Notes: generated from the letters alone by a model not told the origin. Numbered from the stretch's first letter, positions 1 to 6,296 are shown. The stretch: 6,876 nt of DNA from Holosporaceae bacterium (GCA_031265715.1 JAISCG010000094.1:1-6876), one strand, 5' to 3'. Made by a program: numbers and translations.

Positions 1-55
1 GTTACTTCTTCCATCTATCCAAACACTTTTACTTCTATAATCTATACTCTATGTA

Positions 56-1228
56 TCACAATCCTCTAATTTTGTATGCAAAATTTTCGGCTAGCTGAGT
101 AGTAACGATTTTTTCGATATTGAGCACGATTTCCGGTGATCGGAGGATTCGCAGTATTTCGTCGATGACTTTTTGTTCTACGTCCTCTGCCGGAATAGTC
201 CTAAAAACAGATGTGCAGGATTTGCATCGTACATGATTGCTGCAGGCGTAGTAGCGGTAGCGGAGGCCGTGGTTGTAGGCGTAGGTTGGGGTCATGGCGA
301 CGTTGCAGCGGGCGCACTTGAGGATTCCCTTGAGAAACGACGGCGTTGTGGTGGCGTATCCTTTGCGCCGGCAGCCGTTGGCGGTCGTTTCATCGTATTT
401 CTTGAACAGCGTCTGGACGCGATTCCAGGTTTCTTCGTCGATGATGGCTTCGTGTTCACCCTGATAGACAGAGCCTTTGTGTGTCACGTATCCTTTGTAG
501 TAGGGACTCGTGAGAATGCGCCGCACCTGGAGCGGAGCATAGAGTTTGCCTCTGGCGACTTTATCGTAGCAATGGCTACGAAGCTTTGTGCGATATCCGG
601 GGTTCAGAGCATCGGCAATTGCCGCACATGACTCCAGAAGCTGGAATTGCTCGTAGATGAACTTAACAATCTTGGCTTCATCTTCATTTATGACCAATTT
701 GCGGTCTTTGCAATCGTAGCCGAGCATCGGATATCCTCCCATCCAGAGGCCTTTTTTCTTGGACGCAGCCACCTTGTCGCGGATGCGCTCTCCGGTCAAT
801 TCTCTCTCATATTAGGCAAAACTTAGAAGCATATTGAGTATGAGCTTGCCGGACGACGTGGAGGTGTTAAACGCCTGAGTTACCGAGACAAATCCGATAT
901 TATGCTTGGCGAATAAGTCTATGATTTTTGAAAAGTCGAATAGCGAACGCGAAAGGCGGTCGATTTTGTAGACGACTACCATGTCGATTAATCCCGCCTC
1001 AATGTCTTTGAACAACTCCTGTAGAGCGGGTCTGTCCATGTTGCCTCCAGAAAATCCTCCGTCATCGTAGTGTTTTGAGATGAGCCTCCAATTCTCGTGA
1101 GTCTGACTGGCGACATAGTTTTCGCCGGATAACCGTTGAGCATCAAGACTATTGAACTCCTGCTCCAGACCTTCTTCACATGATTTTCGCGTATAAATTG
1201 CGCACTTTATGACTTTTTGCTCCATCAT
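56..1228 (-). pseudogene. Large serine recombinase (resolvase/recombinase family), interrupted by one in-frame TAA
   Basis: Site-specific DNA recombinase of the serine family, which cuts and rejoins DNA through a phosphoserine link. The N-terminal resolvase domain (residues ~8-138) shows YTRKS with the likely nucleophile S16, GGFSGG (58-63), DRP and KIDRLSRS (88-95), then LILNMLLSFA. The reading frame then hits TAA at 812-814 and continues without any shift as YERELTGERIRDK, the start of the 'Recombinase' DNA-binding domain. Family members read QFERE here, so CAA has become TAA. Further on are WMGGYPMLGYD, a zinc-ribbon region (CARC, CSNHVRCKSC) and a short helical tail ending at TGA 56-58. 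About 390 codons is short for this family, so the C-terminus also appears cut. The start ATG is preceded by GGAG and overlaps the upstream gene's stop (ATGA). Family certain; inactivity inferred. A separate start at TTG 799 could in principle express the C-terminal part. Confidence 0.9.
812..814 (-). other. In-frame TAA replacing the conserved Gln codon of the recombinase
   Basis: Minus-strand codons run CTT CTA AGT TTT GCC TAA TAT GAG AGA GAA. The same frame is open on both sides, with recognisable recombinase sequence up to and after the stop. One C-to-T transition (CAA to TAA) explains it. Confidence 0.9.
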
Positions 1229-1581
1229 GATTCTCCAAAAATCTGAGTATCTTGCTCATGCCAAAGCAAATTCATTGGCTTGGTTACCAAATCCTGCAGT
1301 AGAATCGTCTGGGGGAAAGTTCCGTCCAGAATGGCCTTCTTGATTTTCGGATTCAGGTTGTTTAGCCGCATAATTAGCTGTACATATCGCTTCGAAAGTT
1401 TGTTTTGGCTGCAGTAGAGGTCGATATCGCCGATTTTCGTAATTTCCTGCTCCCACTTGTACGCCTTCAGCAGAGCTTGTAGCATAGGCTGATTAAGCGT
1501 TGGTTTCGAAAATGTGCTGTCCGGTGTGATGATTTTCGATTTTGCCGAGCCGCGCTTAACGATTTTGATCGGTATAAACAC
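1225..1581 (-). CDS. Small HTH-type protein of the recombinase operon
   Basis: A 118-residue protein of the type I recall lying between DUF2924 and recombinase genes in Alphaproteobacteria; no experimental role is known to me. The N-terminus FIPIKIVKRGSAK is basic and matches the usual 'I-P-F-R-I-x-K-R-G' opening. Residues ~50-90 contain a ParB-like helix-turn-helix pattern: an acidic helix, then LSKRYVQLIMRLNNLNP, KIKKAILDG and the P-L-L-DLV block, ending with LLWHEQ. It probably binds DNA and helps or regulates the recombinase. The start is GTG at 1579-1581, because an in-frame TAA lies two codons upstream; AAGAG abuts the GTG, an unusually tight spacing. Its TGA overlaps the recombinase ATG, implying translational coupling. 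Length looks complete and no break is visible. Confidence 0.75.
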   Translation of the reverse strand: MFIPIKIVKRGSAKSKIITPDSTFSKPTLNQPMLQALLKAYKWEQEITKIGDIDLYCSQNKLSKRYVQLIMRLNNLNPKIKKAILDGTFPQTILLQDLVTKPMNLLWHEQDTQIFGES

Positions 1582-1614
1582 CTCTTATTTCAGACTTAAT
1601 TCCATAGCTTCCAT

Positions 1615-1905
1615 TTAAACTTCTCCCACGTTAAAAAATTTGATTCCGTTCCACTTGGTGCCGGTAATCTTCTGAGCCACAGCTGATAGCGAGTTGAAGA
1701 TCGTGCCGCCATAGGCGAACCCTTCCTCAACCACAAGGACTTCGTGAATTTTTCCTTTGTATTCCTTGACGATTTTCGTACCGACCATCGGTGAATATTT
1801 CTTGATTTTTGCCTTTGGCTTATTGGGCCCGCGGGCTCCAGCGATCAGCTTTTGCTCTGTGGCAGCGTCGATTCCGCCGTAGGCCAGCTCCTGGATGTAG
1901 ATCAT
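1615..1905 (-). CDS. DUF2924 family protein, N-terminally truncated
   Basis: The C-terminal part of a DUF2924 protein, the usual first gene of this recombinase operon; molecular function unknown. Recognisable blocks are IQELAYGG (residues 4-11), the basic linker GARGPNKPKAK, GTKIVKEYKGKIHEVLV, EGFAYGGTIFNSLSAVAQKITGTKWNG and the closing FFNVGEV. Family members usually carry some 50 or more residues ahead of the QELAYGG block, including a W-x-x-L-F / P-P motif. Translating the minus strand above 1905 gives none of that, only an unrelated stretch back to a stop at 1963-1965. No Shine-Dalgarno sequence precedes the ATG, so this is probably a 5'-deleted relic. The break lies within about 80 bp of direct repeat A, which points to a rearrangement there. 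The gap to the next gene is 33 bp. Confidence 0.8.
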   Translation of the reverse strand: MIYIQELAYGGIDAATEQKLIAGARGPNKPKAKIKKYSPMVGTKIVKEYKGKIHEVLVVEEGFAYGGTIFNSLSAVAQKITGTKWNGIKFFNVGEV

Positions 1906-1987
1906 GAAAATAATTATGGACGAATTCCAACCTAAAGCAAGAAGAGAATGAATCGACTGATTTTAAAAAGACCAACATTCAGTTCGG

Positions 1988-2104
1988 TTTCACGGACATC
2001 CGCCCGACCAGAGAATTCTCCGCAACATGAAAATGCGGTTTTTAGCGAAAGTCCGGAATTAGCTCAGAATAAGTCTTTGCGGAAGTGCGAAAAATCTCCG
2101 TGAC
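1988..2104 (+). repeat. Direct repeat copy A (~117 bp)
   Basis: Same orientation as copy B at 3132-3254. The core 1995-2038 matches 3142-3185 at 38 of 44 positions by hand alignment, including the 14-mer AATTCTCCGCAACA; all six differences are transitions. Similarity continues, with gaps, through GTCCG to a conserved end AAAAATCTCC(G)TGAC. A 2-nt indel beside the core breaks the reading frame between copies, so the repeat is probably not protein-coding, at least now. I do not recognise the family. Confidence 0.75.
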
Positions 2105-2213
2105 ACAGCTGACAGAAACATAAAAATTCACTCCAATTTCTGAAGTGCATACTACCATGGAACATCGAAAAGAAAAATGATATTATCGCTAGCAGATAAA
2201 TGATTTGGAACAC

Positions 2214-2427
2214 ATGGCAGCTATTGATACACGTGGACATCAGGAATGAATCGACAAAGCGGCAAACTATGTTTCGGCAGCGTTTGGCGTGCCACGGATA
2301 ATGTATCATGACAGCATTTGGCACGGAGAAAACAAGCTGCCCCCATTGGTATCCGCTCGTTGATGGAGAAAGGATAATCGGCTGTGTCAGCCTAATAACG
2401 CTCGATTTTATTAGTATAAGACTGTGA
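2214..2427 (+). pseudogene. GNAT acetyltransferase relic (N-terminal part, frameshifted)
   Basis: Fragments of a GNAT-family N-acetyltransferase of the type that opens with a helix, then Y-H-D-S-I, then 'LP-x-W-Y-x-x-x-DGE-IIG'. In the frame starting at 2214, IDKAANYVSAAFGVP and IMYHDSI lie between a TGA at 2247 and a TGA at 2361. In the +1 frame from about 2344, HWYPLVDGERIIGC and SLITLDFIS follow, ending at TGA 2425. The switch falls in the C5 run 2340-2344, the likely indel site. The acetyl-CoA binding part (the R/Q-x-x-G-x-G/A loop) is absent, so nothing functional can be made. The end of the relic touches the ribosome binding site of the next gene. The family call rests on motif recognition only. 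Confidence 0.6.
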
Positions 2428-2430
2428 GGA
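2426..2430 (+). promoter_or_regulatory. Ribosome binding site of the DUF6429 gene
   Basis: GAGGA lies 7 nt before the ATG at 2438. It overlaps the last stop codon of the GNAT relic, so the start of the DUF6429 gene is well defined. Confidence 0.7.
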
Positions 2431-2437
2431 AAACAAA

Positions 2438-2698
2438 ATGACATGTGATGACAAAACGCGCGAACAAACGAAAGACCTAACGCTAATTCTTCTGTATCTT
2501 AATTCATCCGATAACAATGATTGTTGCCGCAGTTGGAAAGGCTATGACTTTGATGATTTGAACAACCTGGCGGAAGATAGTTATATCAGCGAGGGACGCA
2601 ACGCAAAGTCAGTCCTACTCTATGACAAAGGAATAGAGCGCGCAAAAGCGTTATGCGCAAAGTACGGAATTGATTTTCCAGAAGGTGGAAATGGATAG
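2438..2698 (+). CDS. DUF6429 family protein
   Basis: An 86-residue intact protein matching the small DUF6429 family, whose function is unknown. The family pattern is visible: LTLILLYL (residues ~14-21) in place of the usual 'LALLYL', then RSWKGYDFDDLNNLAE, then the AKSVLLYDKGIERAKAL block, followed by a short tail. It is soluble, acidic to neutral, with no signal peptide or membrane segment. The fold suggested by helix, strand hairpin and final helix resembles a winged-helix-like domain, but that is inference. The start ATG has GAGGA at 2426-2430, 7 nt upstream, a strong site. It stands alone, facing away from the recombinase operon, between the two direct-repeat copies. No promoter stood out close upstream. 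Confidence 0.8.
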   Translation: MTCDDKTREQTKDLTLILLYLNSSDNNDCCRSWKGYDFDDLNNLAEDSYISEGRNAKSVLLYDKGIERAKALCAKYGIDFPEGGNG

Positions 2699-2895
2699 TA
2701 AGATGACAATTGATTATATACTTTTGGCGAAAAAAGGGAAAGGAACTGCAGCTCCTTGAAGTCCTCCCCAAAAGCTGGTTGTGACAGATCCTTACTGTCA
2801 TGTCCGGAATCCAATGATAACGAGCGTGCTTATGATGTTGTTGTCCGAATCGCTGTTCCTGAATTTCTGGCATATTTTTATCCTATTCATGTTTT

Positions 2896-2997
2896 TGCGA
2901 GGATATAACTGCTCGCTCGGCAAGTAAACTACTCAATATAAATCACAACACCCTACGCAACAATATCTCCGCAATCGTCTCTTCTGTAGTCGCTTAA
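2896..2997 (+). pseudogene. Possible IS1595-like transposase N-terminal scrap
   Basis: One frame reads CEDITARSASKLL followed by NINHNT and ends at TAA 2995. This resembles the N-terminal helix-turn-helix of IS1595/ISXO2-type transposases ('x-x-x-TAR-x-A-x-x-LLG-V-N-x-NT'). The frame opens only at a stop at 2860 and there is no catalytic domain. The match is short, so the call is tentative. Confidence 0.25.
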
Positions 2998-3015
2998 AAA
3001 CAGGTACTCCTGTTT
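2998..3015 (-). terminator. Weak candidate terminator, minus strand
   Basis: A perfect 7-bp stem AAACAGG/CCTGTTT around a 4-nt loop. Read on the minus strand, the stem runs into two more Ts (CCTGTTTTT). It is about 450 bp beyond the DUF6602 stop, so it could end the nuclease operon transcript, but the stem is small. Confidence 0.25.
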
Positions 3016-3131
3016 CTCCGATTGCCCGAAATGCAGAGAGGAAATGTGAAATGGAGAGAGAATGCTGATTTTTGACGAAAAAATAAAATTACATACGGCA
3101 TCTTATGTTGCGGTTGATGGCGTAGGTCACA

Positions 3132-3254
3132 GCTTCACAGAGACATCCACCCAACCAAAAAATTCTCCGCAACACGAAAATGCGATTTTAGTAGAATGTC
3201 CGAAATCGTCTCTGTTGCAGCCATTGCGAGCGGAGGTTCAAAAAATCTCCTGAC
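3132..3254 (+). repeat. Direct repeat copy B (~123 bp)
   Basis: Partner of copy A (1988-2104), about 1.15 kb downstream and in the same orientation. The core at 3142-3185 matches copy A at 38 of 44 positions, and the end AAAAATCTCCTGAC matches copy A's end apart from one inserted G. Copy B has A where copy A has G at five of the six differing sites. Confidence 0.75.
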
Positions 3255-3469
3255 CCCGTCGTTTGGAGAAAATGGAGAGATTTAGAGACGGATTTTACGC
3301 TTTGGAGAACGATGTTGAGCGCGATATTGTCTGTATGCACGTGCACCGTAGGAGCAACATCCTTGTGTTATCGACCTCCATTAACCACTTAGGAACTTAG
3401 TCCTTACCAACTTTCAAAAGATGAAACTATGCTTCTTATAAATAAGCTTCCTATTAAATTCTTTGTTTT

Positions 3470-4171
3470 TTATTTGAACCCATCAAAATATTCGCTAATT
3501 TCCATTGCAGGTACAGTACCGCGAATCTGCAATTCATTCAAAAAAGTCATAAAGAACGACAATAATGAACTTTCTTTGCTCCAGATATATCGATAAGTAT
3601 TATTTAAATCTTTTTTACAAATCCAACTTCTATCATGAATGCAGCACCCGATATTGAGAAAATCGCCATCGTTGATATCTACGATTTGTTCTGTTAGTTT
3701 GGATTTCCACTCATTACGAATAGTTAATAAGCCTCCTATAATGGAGAATACTTCTCTTCCAGGGCGTTCTTCGCCATTACATAAAACTGGCGCGCTTGTT
3801 CTAAAAAGCTTGCGAACCGAGGCGGCTTTTTGCTGAGCATATTCAAAATTATTTTTATTAAGCTCAGGCTTTACTTCGAATACTGCGTAAACGCTTTCTG
3901 CCGGAATATATTTATTACTGCCGTGATCAAAGAAAAACGGAGAAAAATGAGCATCGTATATAACTATATCGAGTTGCTCACTAATATCTCCTTTGCTGTC
4001 TATAACGAAAGCTTTGTCACAAGAATACCTGTTGGGTAGGTACTGTTTGAAAAAATTTATCCAAGATGCCTCTGTATTGTCGCCTTGAGCACCAGGATGT
4101 GATAATTCTGTATCCATTAGAGCAGCCATTTCTTTTTGTTTTGCTTGAAAAAGATCTGTAAGCGTTACCAT
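3470..4171 (-). CDS. DUF6602 family protein, putative PD-(D/E)XK-like nuclease
   Basis: A 233-residue protein carrying the DUF6602 domain in its first ~110 residues. The visible signature is SHPGAQGDNTE (24-34), YLPNRYSCDKAFVID (44-58), SEQLDIVIYD (64-73) and IPAESVYAVFEVK (89-101). E34, D68, E99 and K101 have the spacing and 'D ... ExK' form of a PD-(D/E)XK nuclease active site; nuclease activity is my inference and is not established for the family as far as I know. The C-terminal ~120 residues are mixed helix and strand and unrecognised. No signal or membrane segment. The ATG has GGAG 9 nt upstream, inside the nucleotidyltransferase gene, and overlaps that gene's end by 7 nt, so the two are likely translated together. 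The gene is AT-rich like its partner. Downstream is gene-poor DNA. Possible role: effector of a nucleotide-signalling defence pair. Confidence 0.8.
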   Translation of the reverse strand: MVTLTDLFQAKQKEMAALMDTELSHPGAQGDNTEASWINFFKQYLPNRYSCDKAFVIDSKGDISEQLDIVIYDAHFSPFFFDHGSNKYIPAESVYAVFEVKPELNKNNFEYAQQKAASVRKLFRTSAPVLCNGEERPGREVFSIIGGLLTIRNEWKSKLTEQIVDINDGDFLNIGCCIHDRSWICKKDLNNTYRYIWSKESSLLSFFMTFLNELQIRGTVPAMEISEYFDGFK

Positions 4172-4992
4172 ACGACATTACTCCACTGTTTAGACAAACA
4201 ATCTTTTGCACACTTCGCGACCTCCAATTTTTCCTGAATTGTCATATCATCTGAAATGACGTTGTTTGTATTAAATGGATCGACTAATCGTGTTGATTTT
4301 AAGTTTTCACAAAAATAATTCAAAATGATTTCAAAACCTTTTTCAAGAGATATGTTGAAAGATCTTCCATTTATAGCCTCTATAACGGCTAATTCAATAT
4401 TGACAGATGGAAATTCTAATCTATGACAATCTCTCCATATTTTCGCAAGTTTTATAAATGGCGCGCGCTTAGAATCGCATATATATTTTACTTGCCCCTT
4501 AACATTTGTTTGAGTATGTGTATCGCTTTTAGATTTATATATCCAATGATAATTTGTGTTACCAGGTTGCAATTTTCCAGGCACCAAATCAACATTGTAT
4601 CCCGGTCTATTTAACCCGATGGATACATTTTGCTTACGAACATTGGATGTTCCAAGCCAGCTTTGAAGATGAGAAAATAAACTGTCAAAAACTTCTTCAA
4701 TTGGATTAACGCAAGAATGTTTTATCGATATAAAGACATCGCAATCGGATTTTCCCTTTATTGCAGTTCCTTTAGCAGATGATCCAGCTTGAAATATATC
4801 ATCCACGAAACCGTTCCCCCATTGAATTATATAGGGACGCAATTGATTGATAATGTTATTTACTTTATACGAGGCCATACTCGACTGTTTTTGAGATAAA
4901 ATATTCTGTAAATACTGATCTATCGTTATTTCTTGTCTTTTTCTATAAGCGTCGTATATCAGATTCTGTAAGTTCAGCGATTTCAGCAACAT
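4165..4992 (-). CDS. GS-type nucleotidyltransferase (polymerase-beta-like superfamily), candidate CD-NTase-like synthetase
   Basis: A 275-residue nucleotidyltransferase. The catalytic signature AGSSAKGTAIKGKSDCDVF (69-87) gives G70-S71 and metal ligands D83 and D85; the third acid is D135 in YNVDLVPGK. After it come PGNTNYHW, a Thr-rich YKSKSDTHTQTN, KLAKIWRDCH and PSVNIELAVIEAI (helical C-terminal core), then DPFNTNNVISDD and a W-x-x-VVW end as in full-length homologues I recall. All catalytic residues are present. The superfamily includes CCA-adding enzymes, 2'-5'-oligoadenylate synthetases and bacterial cGAS/DncV-like enzymes; the VDLVP motif and partner gene favour a nucleotide-signal synthetase, but the product cannot be read from sequence. 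The ATG at 4992 lies 50 nt inside the Rpn gene, with a weak AAGGA 13 nt upstream; M39 (MASYK) is an alternative start without a clear site. A 25% G+C sample suggests horizontal origin. Confidence 0.85.
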   Translation of the reverse strand: MLLKSLNLQNLIYDAYRKRQEITIDQYLQNILSQKQSSMASYKVNNIINQLRPYIIQWGNGFVDDIFQAGSSAKGTAIKGKSDCDVFISIKHSCVNPIEEVFDSLFSHLQSWLGTSNVRKQNVSIGLNRPGYNVDLVPGKLQPGNTNYHWIYKSKSDTHTQTNVKGQVKYICDSKRAPFIKLAKIWRDCHRLEFPSVNIELAVIEAINGRSFNISLEKGFEIILNYFCENLKSTRLVDPFNTNNVISDDMTIQEKLEVAKCAKDCLSKQWSNVVW

Positions 4993-5800
4993 CTTTAATA
5001 TCCATTCCTTTTGACAATAATTTCAAAGCCATTTCTTTTTTTTCTTTGTTTCTTCCTACCGCTTCCCCCCTTTCCTCGCCAATGGCGATGCCTCTTTCCT
5101 CTGCAACAGTCATTTCGCTGTTGCGATCGTTGATGGTTTTTTGGCGTAAATCGGAAATGGCGCGGATTTCATCGTCGGCGCTGATGTATTTCAGCGTTTC
5201 CATCGCCTCATGAACTTCCTCTACCTGCAGAAACGATTCGTCCATGAAAATCGGATCTTTCAGAAATGATAGCCAGGCTGTGAGTAAATCGCGTCGATCC
5301 GCCTTCTTTGGATTGAACTTCGCCAGCTCAATGAAAATTATCCGTGCGCTGTCAGTCATGATCTGATAGGGATCCGGATCCTGCGGCTGAAAGGTCATAT
5401 AGGCCTCGCCGATGGCATTTTGTCGCTCCGTAACATTCTCTCCCAAAATCCAAATACCAATAACCTTGGGCCCTTTGTAGGATTTTCCCTTCTTCACAAT
5501 CCGAGGCATCATGTTTGCTAGATAATGAAACGCTCGCTGCGGAATCTCTCCGGTATTTTTAATCTGAATCTCAATATCAATTTTCGTTTTATTGTCCGTC
5601 GTAGCTTTGATATCGAGGCGACTGGCCTTATCCTTCTCGAGAATCTTTTCTATATTCGGATTATCAAAACTCAGATCAATAATATGAGGATTACCCTTGA
5701 ACAGTGCATTCAAAAATGAAATCAGAAGCCCTTTATTCTGCTCCACACCAAATATGTTCTTGAAGATATAATCCTGTTTGGGATCTAATAAGTCGGTCAT
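4943..5800 (-). CDS. Rpn family recombination-promoting nuclease / PD-(D/E)XK 'putative transposase'
   Basis: A 285-residue member of the Rpn/YhgA-like group, PD-(D/E)XK nucleases often annotated as transposases. Family features: the opening LLDPKQDYIFKNIFG (4-18), LLISFLNALF, RLDIKATTDN with D63, KIDIEIQI with E77 and Q79 (D ... ExQ active site), and RAFHYLANMM. The C-terminal region has the purine-rich, charged repeat-like EERGIAIGEERGEAVGRNKE and ends in a small helical domain (LLSKGMDIKDVAEIAELTESDI) typical of the family, so it is full length. I chose ATG 5800 over the longer TTG 5815 frame because CTCACC on the plus strand (GGTGAG on minus) sits 7 nt upstream and MTDLLDPK is the family's start. 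Its last 50 nt overlap the nucleotidyltransferase. E. coli Rpn proteins are linked to RecA-independent recombination and phage defence. Confidence 0.88.
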   Translation of the reverse strand: MTDLLDPKQDYIFKNIFGVEQNKGLLISFLNALFKGNPHIIDLSFDNPNIEKILEKDKASRLDIKATTDNKTKIDIEIQIKNTGEIPQRAFHYLANMMPRIVKKGKSYKGPKVIGIWILGENVTERQNAIGEAYMTFQPQDPDPYQIMTDSARIIFIELAKFNPKKADRRDLLTAWLSFLKDPIFMDESFLQVEEVHEAMETLKYISADDEIRAISDLRQKTINDRNSEMTVAEERGIAIGEERGEAVGRNKEKKEMALKLLSKGMDIKDVAEIAELTESDIRRL

Positions 5801-5807
5801 TACGCAG

Positions 5808-5813
5808 CTCACC
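5808..5813 (-). promoter_or_regulatory. Ribosome binding site fixing the Rpn start at 5800
   Basis: GGTGAG on the minus strand, 7 nt before ATG 5798-5800. It lies inside the longer TTG-start frame, which argues that translation begins at 5800. Confidence 0.65.
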
Positions 5814-5829
5814 AATTTCGTTTGTTAAT

Positions 5830-5835
5830 ACTATA
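5830..5835 (-). promoter_or_regulatory. Candidate extended -10 promoter of the Rpn-NTase-DUF6602 operon
   Basis: On the minus strand TGCTATAGT forms an extended -10 (TGn plus TATAGT) about 30 nt before the Rpn ATG. The -35 region about 17 nt upstream is poor, consistent with an extended -10 promoter. No other good promoter was seen for the three genes. Confidence 0.4.
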
Positions 5836-6144
5836 GCACACTTCCCATCTAAAACAGATATGCTTGCAACGTAAATTATTGCGATAAAAGCTGATTTATG
5901 CTTTTTCTTAAAAATAGCTAAAATATCAAGAAAGAAACGTTTTTATTTTTCCATTGCATCCGTCCAGTAGTACTAATATGATGACATTGGCGGTATCGAA
6001 GGAATAGTTTTTGTTATTTTGTCCGCTTGCCTGGGCGAGAGTTTCTAAAAGTTAACGCGATCTAGTAACTAATTGATATTGCGGAATAAAATAGTTAACA
6101 AAAATGGAGAATAGTTTCGTTATTTCAAACGCTTCCTCCGCCAG

Positions 6145-6159
6145 CGAACGTAACGTTCG
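6145..6159. repeat. Small hairpin, 6-bp stem
   Basis: CGAACG, loop TAA, CGTTCG. A T-rich stretch begins about 8 nt downstream on the plus strand, too far for a classic terminator. Purpose unknown. Confidence 0.4.
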
Positions 6160-6188
6160 ATCCGATATTTTTATTAAAATAAATGTTG

Positions 6189-6211
6189 TATGATTTTGCT
6201 TGAAAATCATA
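6189..6211. repeat. Perfect AT-rich hairpin, 9-bp stem
   Basis: TATGATTTT, loop GCTTG, AAAATCATA. Only one G:C pair in the stem and no T-tract directly after it, so a terminator is unlikely; an operator-like or cruciform site is possible. Confidence 0.45.
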
Positions 6212-6266
6212 TTAATTTGATCACATTTGATCCGTTTTCATCTGGATTTTTCTAAAAATCGTTCTC

Positions 6267-6296
6267 CATTCTCCAAAATCGTGTGTTTGGAGAATG
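6267..6296. repeat. Perfect inverted repeat, 11-bp arms
   Basis: CATTCTCCAAA, an 8-nt spacer, then TTTGGAGAATG. No U-tract follows on either strand. A direct copy of TTCTCCATTCTCC overlaps its left arm, and GGAGAATGGAGA recurs near 6371-6382. The dyad form suggests a protein-binding site or a mobile-element end. Confidence 0.6.

Larger units (their letters stand above)
2699..3469. other. Gene-poor region with debris and repeat copy B
   Basis: No convincing intact gene. It holds an imperfect 18-bp palindrome around CTGCAG (2740-2757), a 6-bp-stem hairpin (2782-2800), a possible transposase scrap (2896-2997), a small hairpin (2998-3015) and repeat copy B. Short open frames at 2811, 3062 and 3272 (37, 63 and 42 codons) match nothing I recognise. 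TGGAGA-type motifs cluster at 3052-3060 and 3263-3310. Confidence 0.6.

Noticed and set aside
173..631. 152-codon plus-strand open frame
   Set aside because: It lies antisense to clear recombinase coding sequence, has no ribosome site and reads as low-complexity V/A/G-rich shadow sequence.
2064..2444. 126-codon minus-strand open frame
   Set aside because: It is antisense to the GNAT relic and part of repeat A; the composition (Cys, His, Phe-rich) is typical of a shadow and no family pattern is visible.
2740..2757. Imperfect palindrome AAGGA-A-CTGCAG-C-TCCTT as terminator of the DUF6429 gene
   Set aside because: No T-tract follows it and the stem has a mismatch; recorded only as a palindrome.
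3062..3253. 63-codon plus-strand frame with a GGAG upstream
   Set aside because: Most of it is repeat copy B, and a 2-nt indel between copies A and B breaks the frame, so coding selection is not supported.
3272..3400. 42-codon plus-strand frame starting MERFRDGFYALEND
   Set aside because: It has a GGAGAAA just upstream but no recognisable family, and lies in a region of GGAGA motifs where such sites arise by chance.
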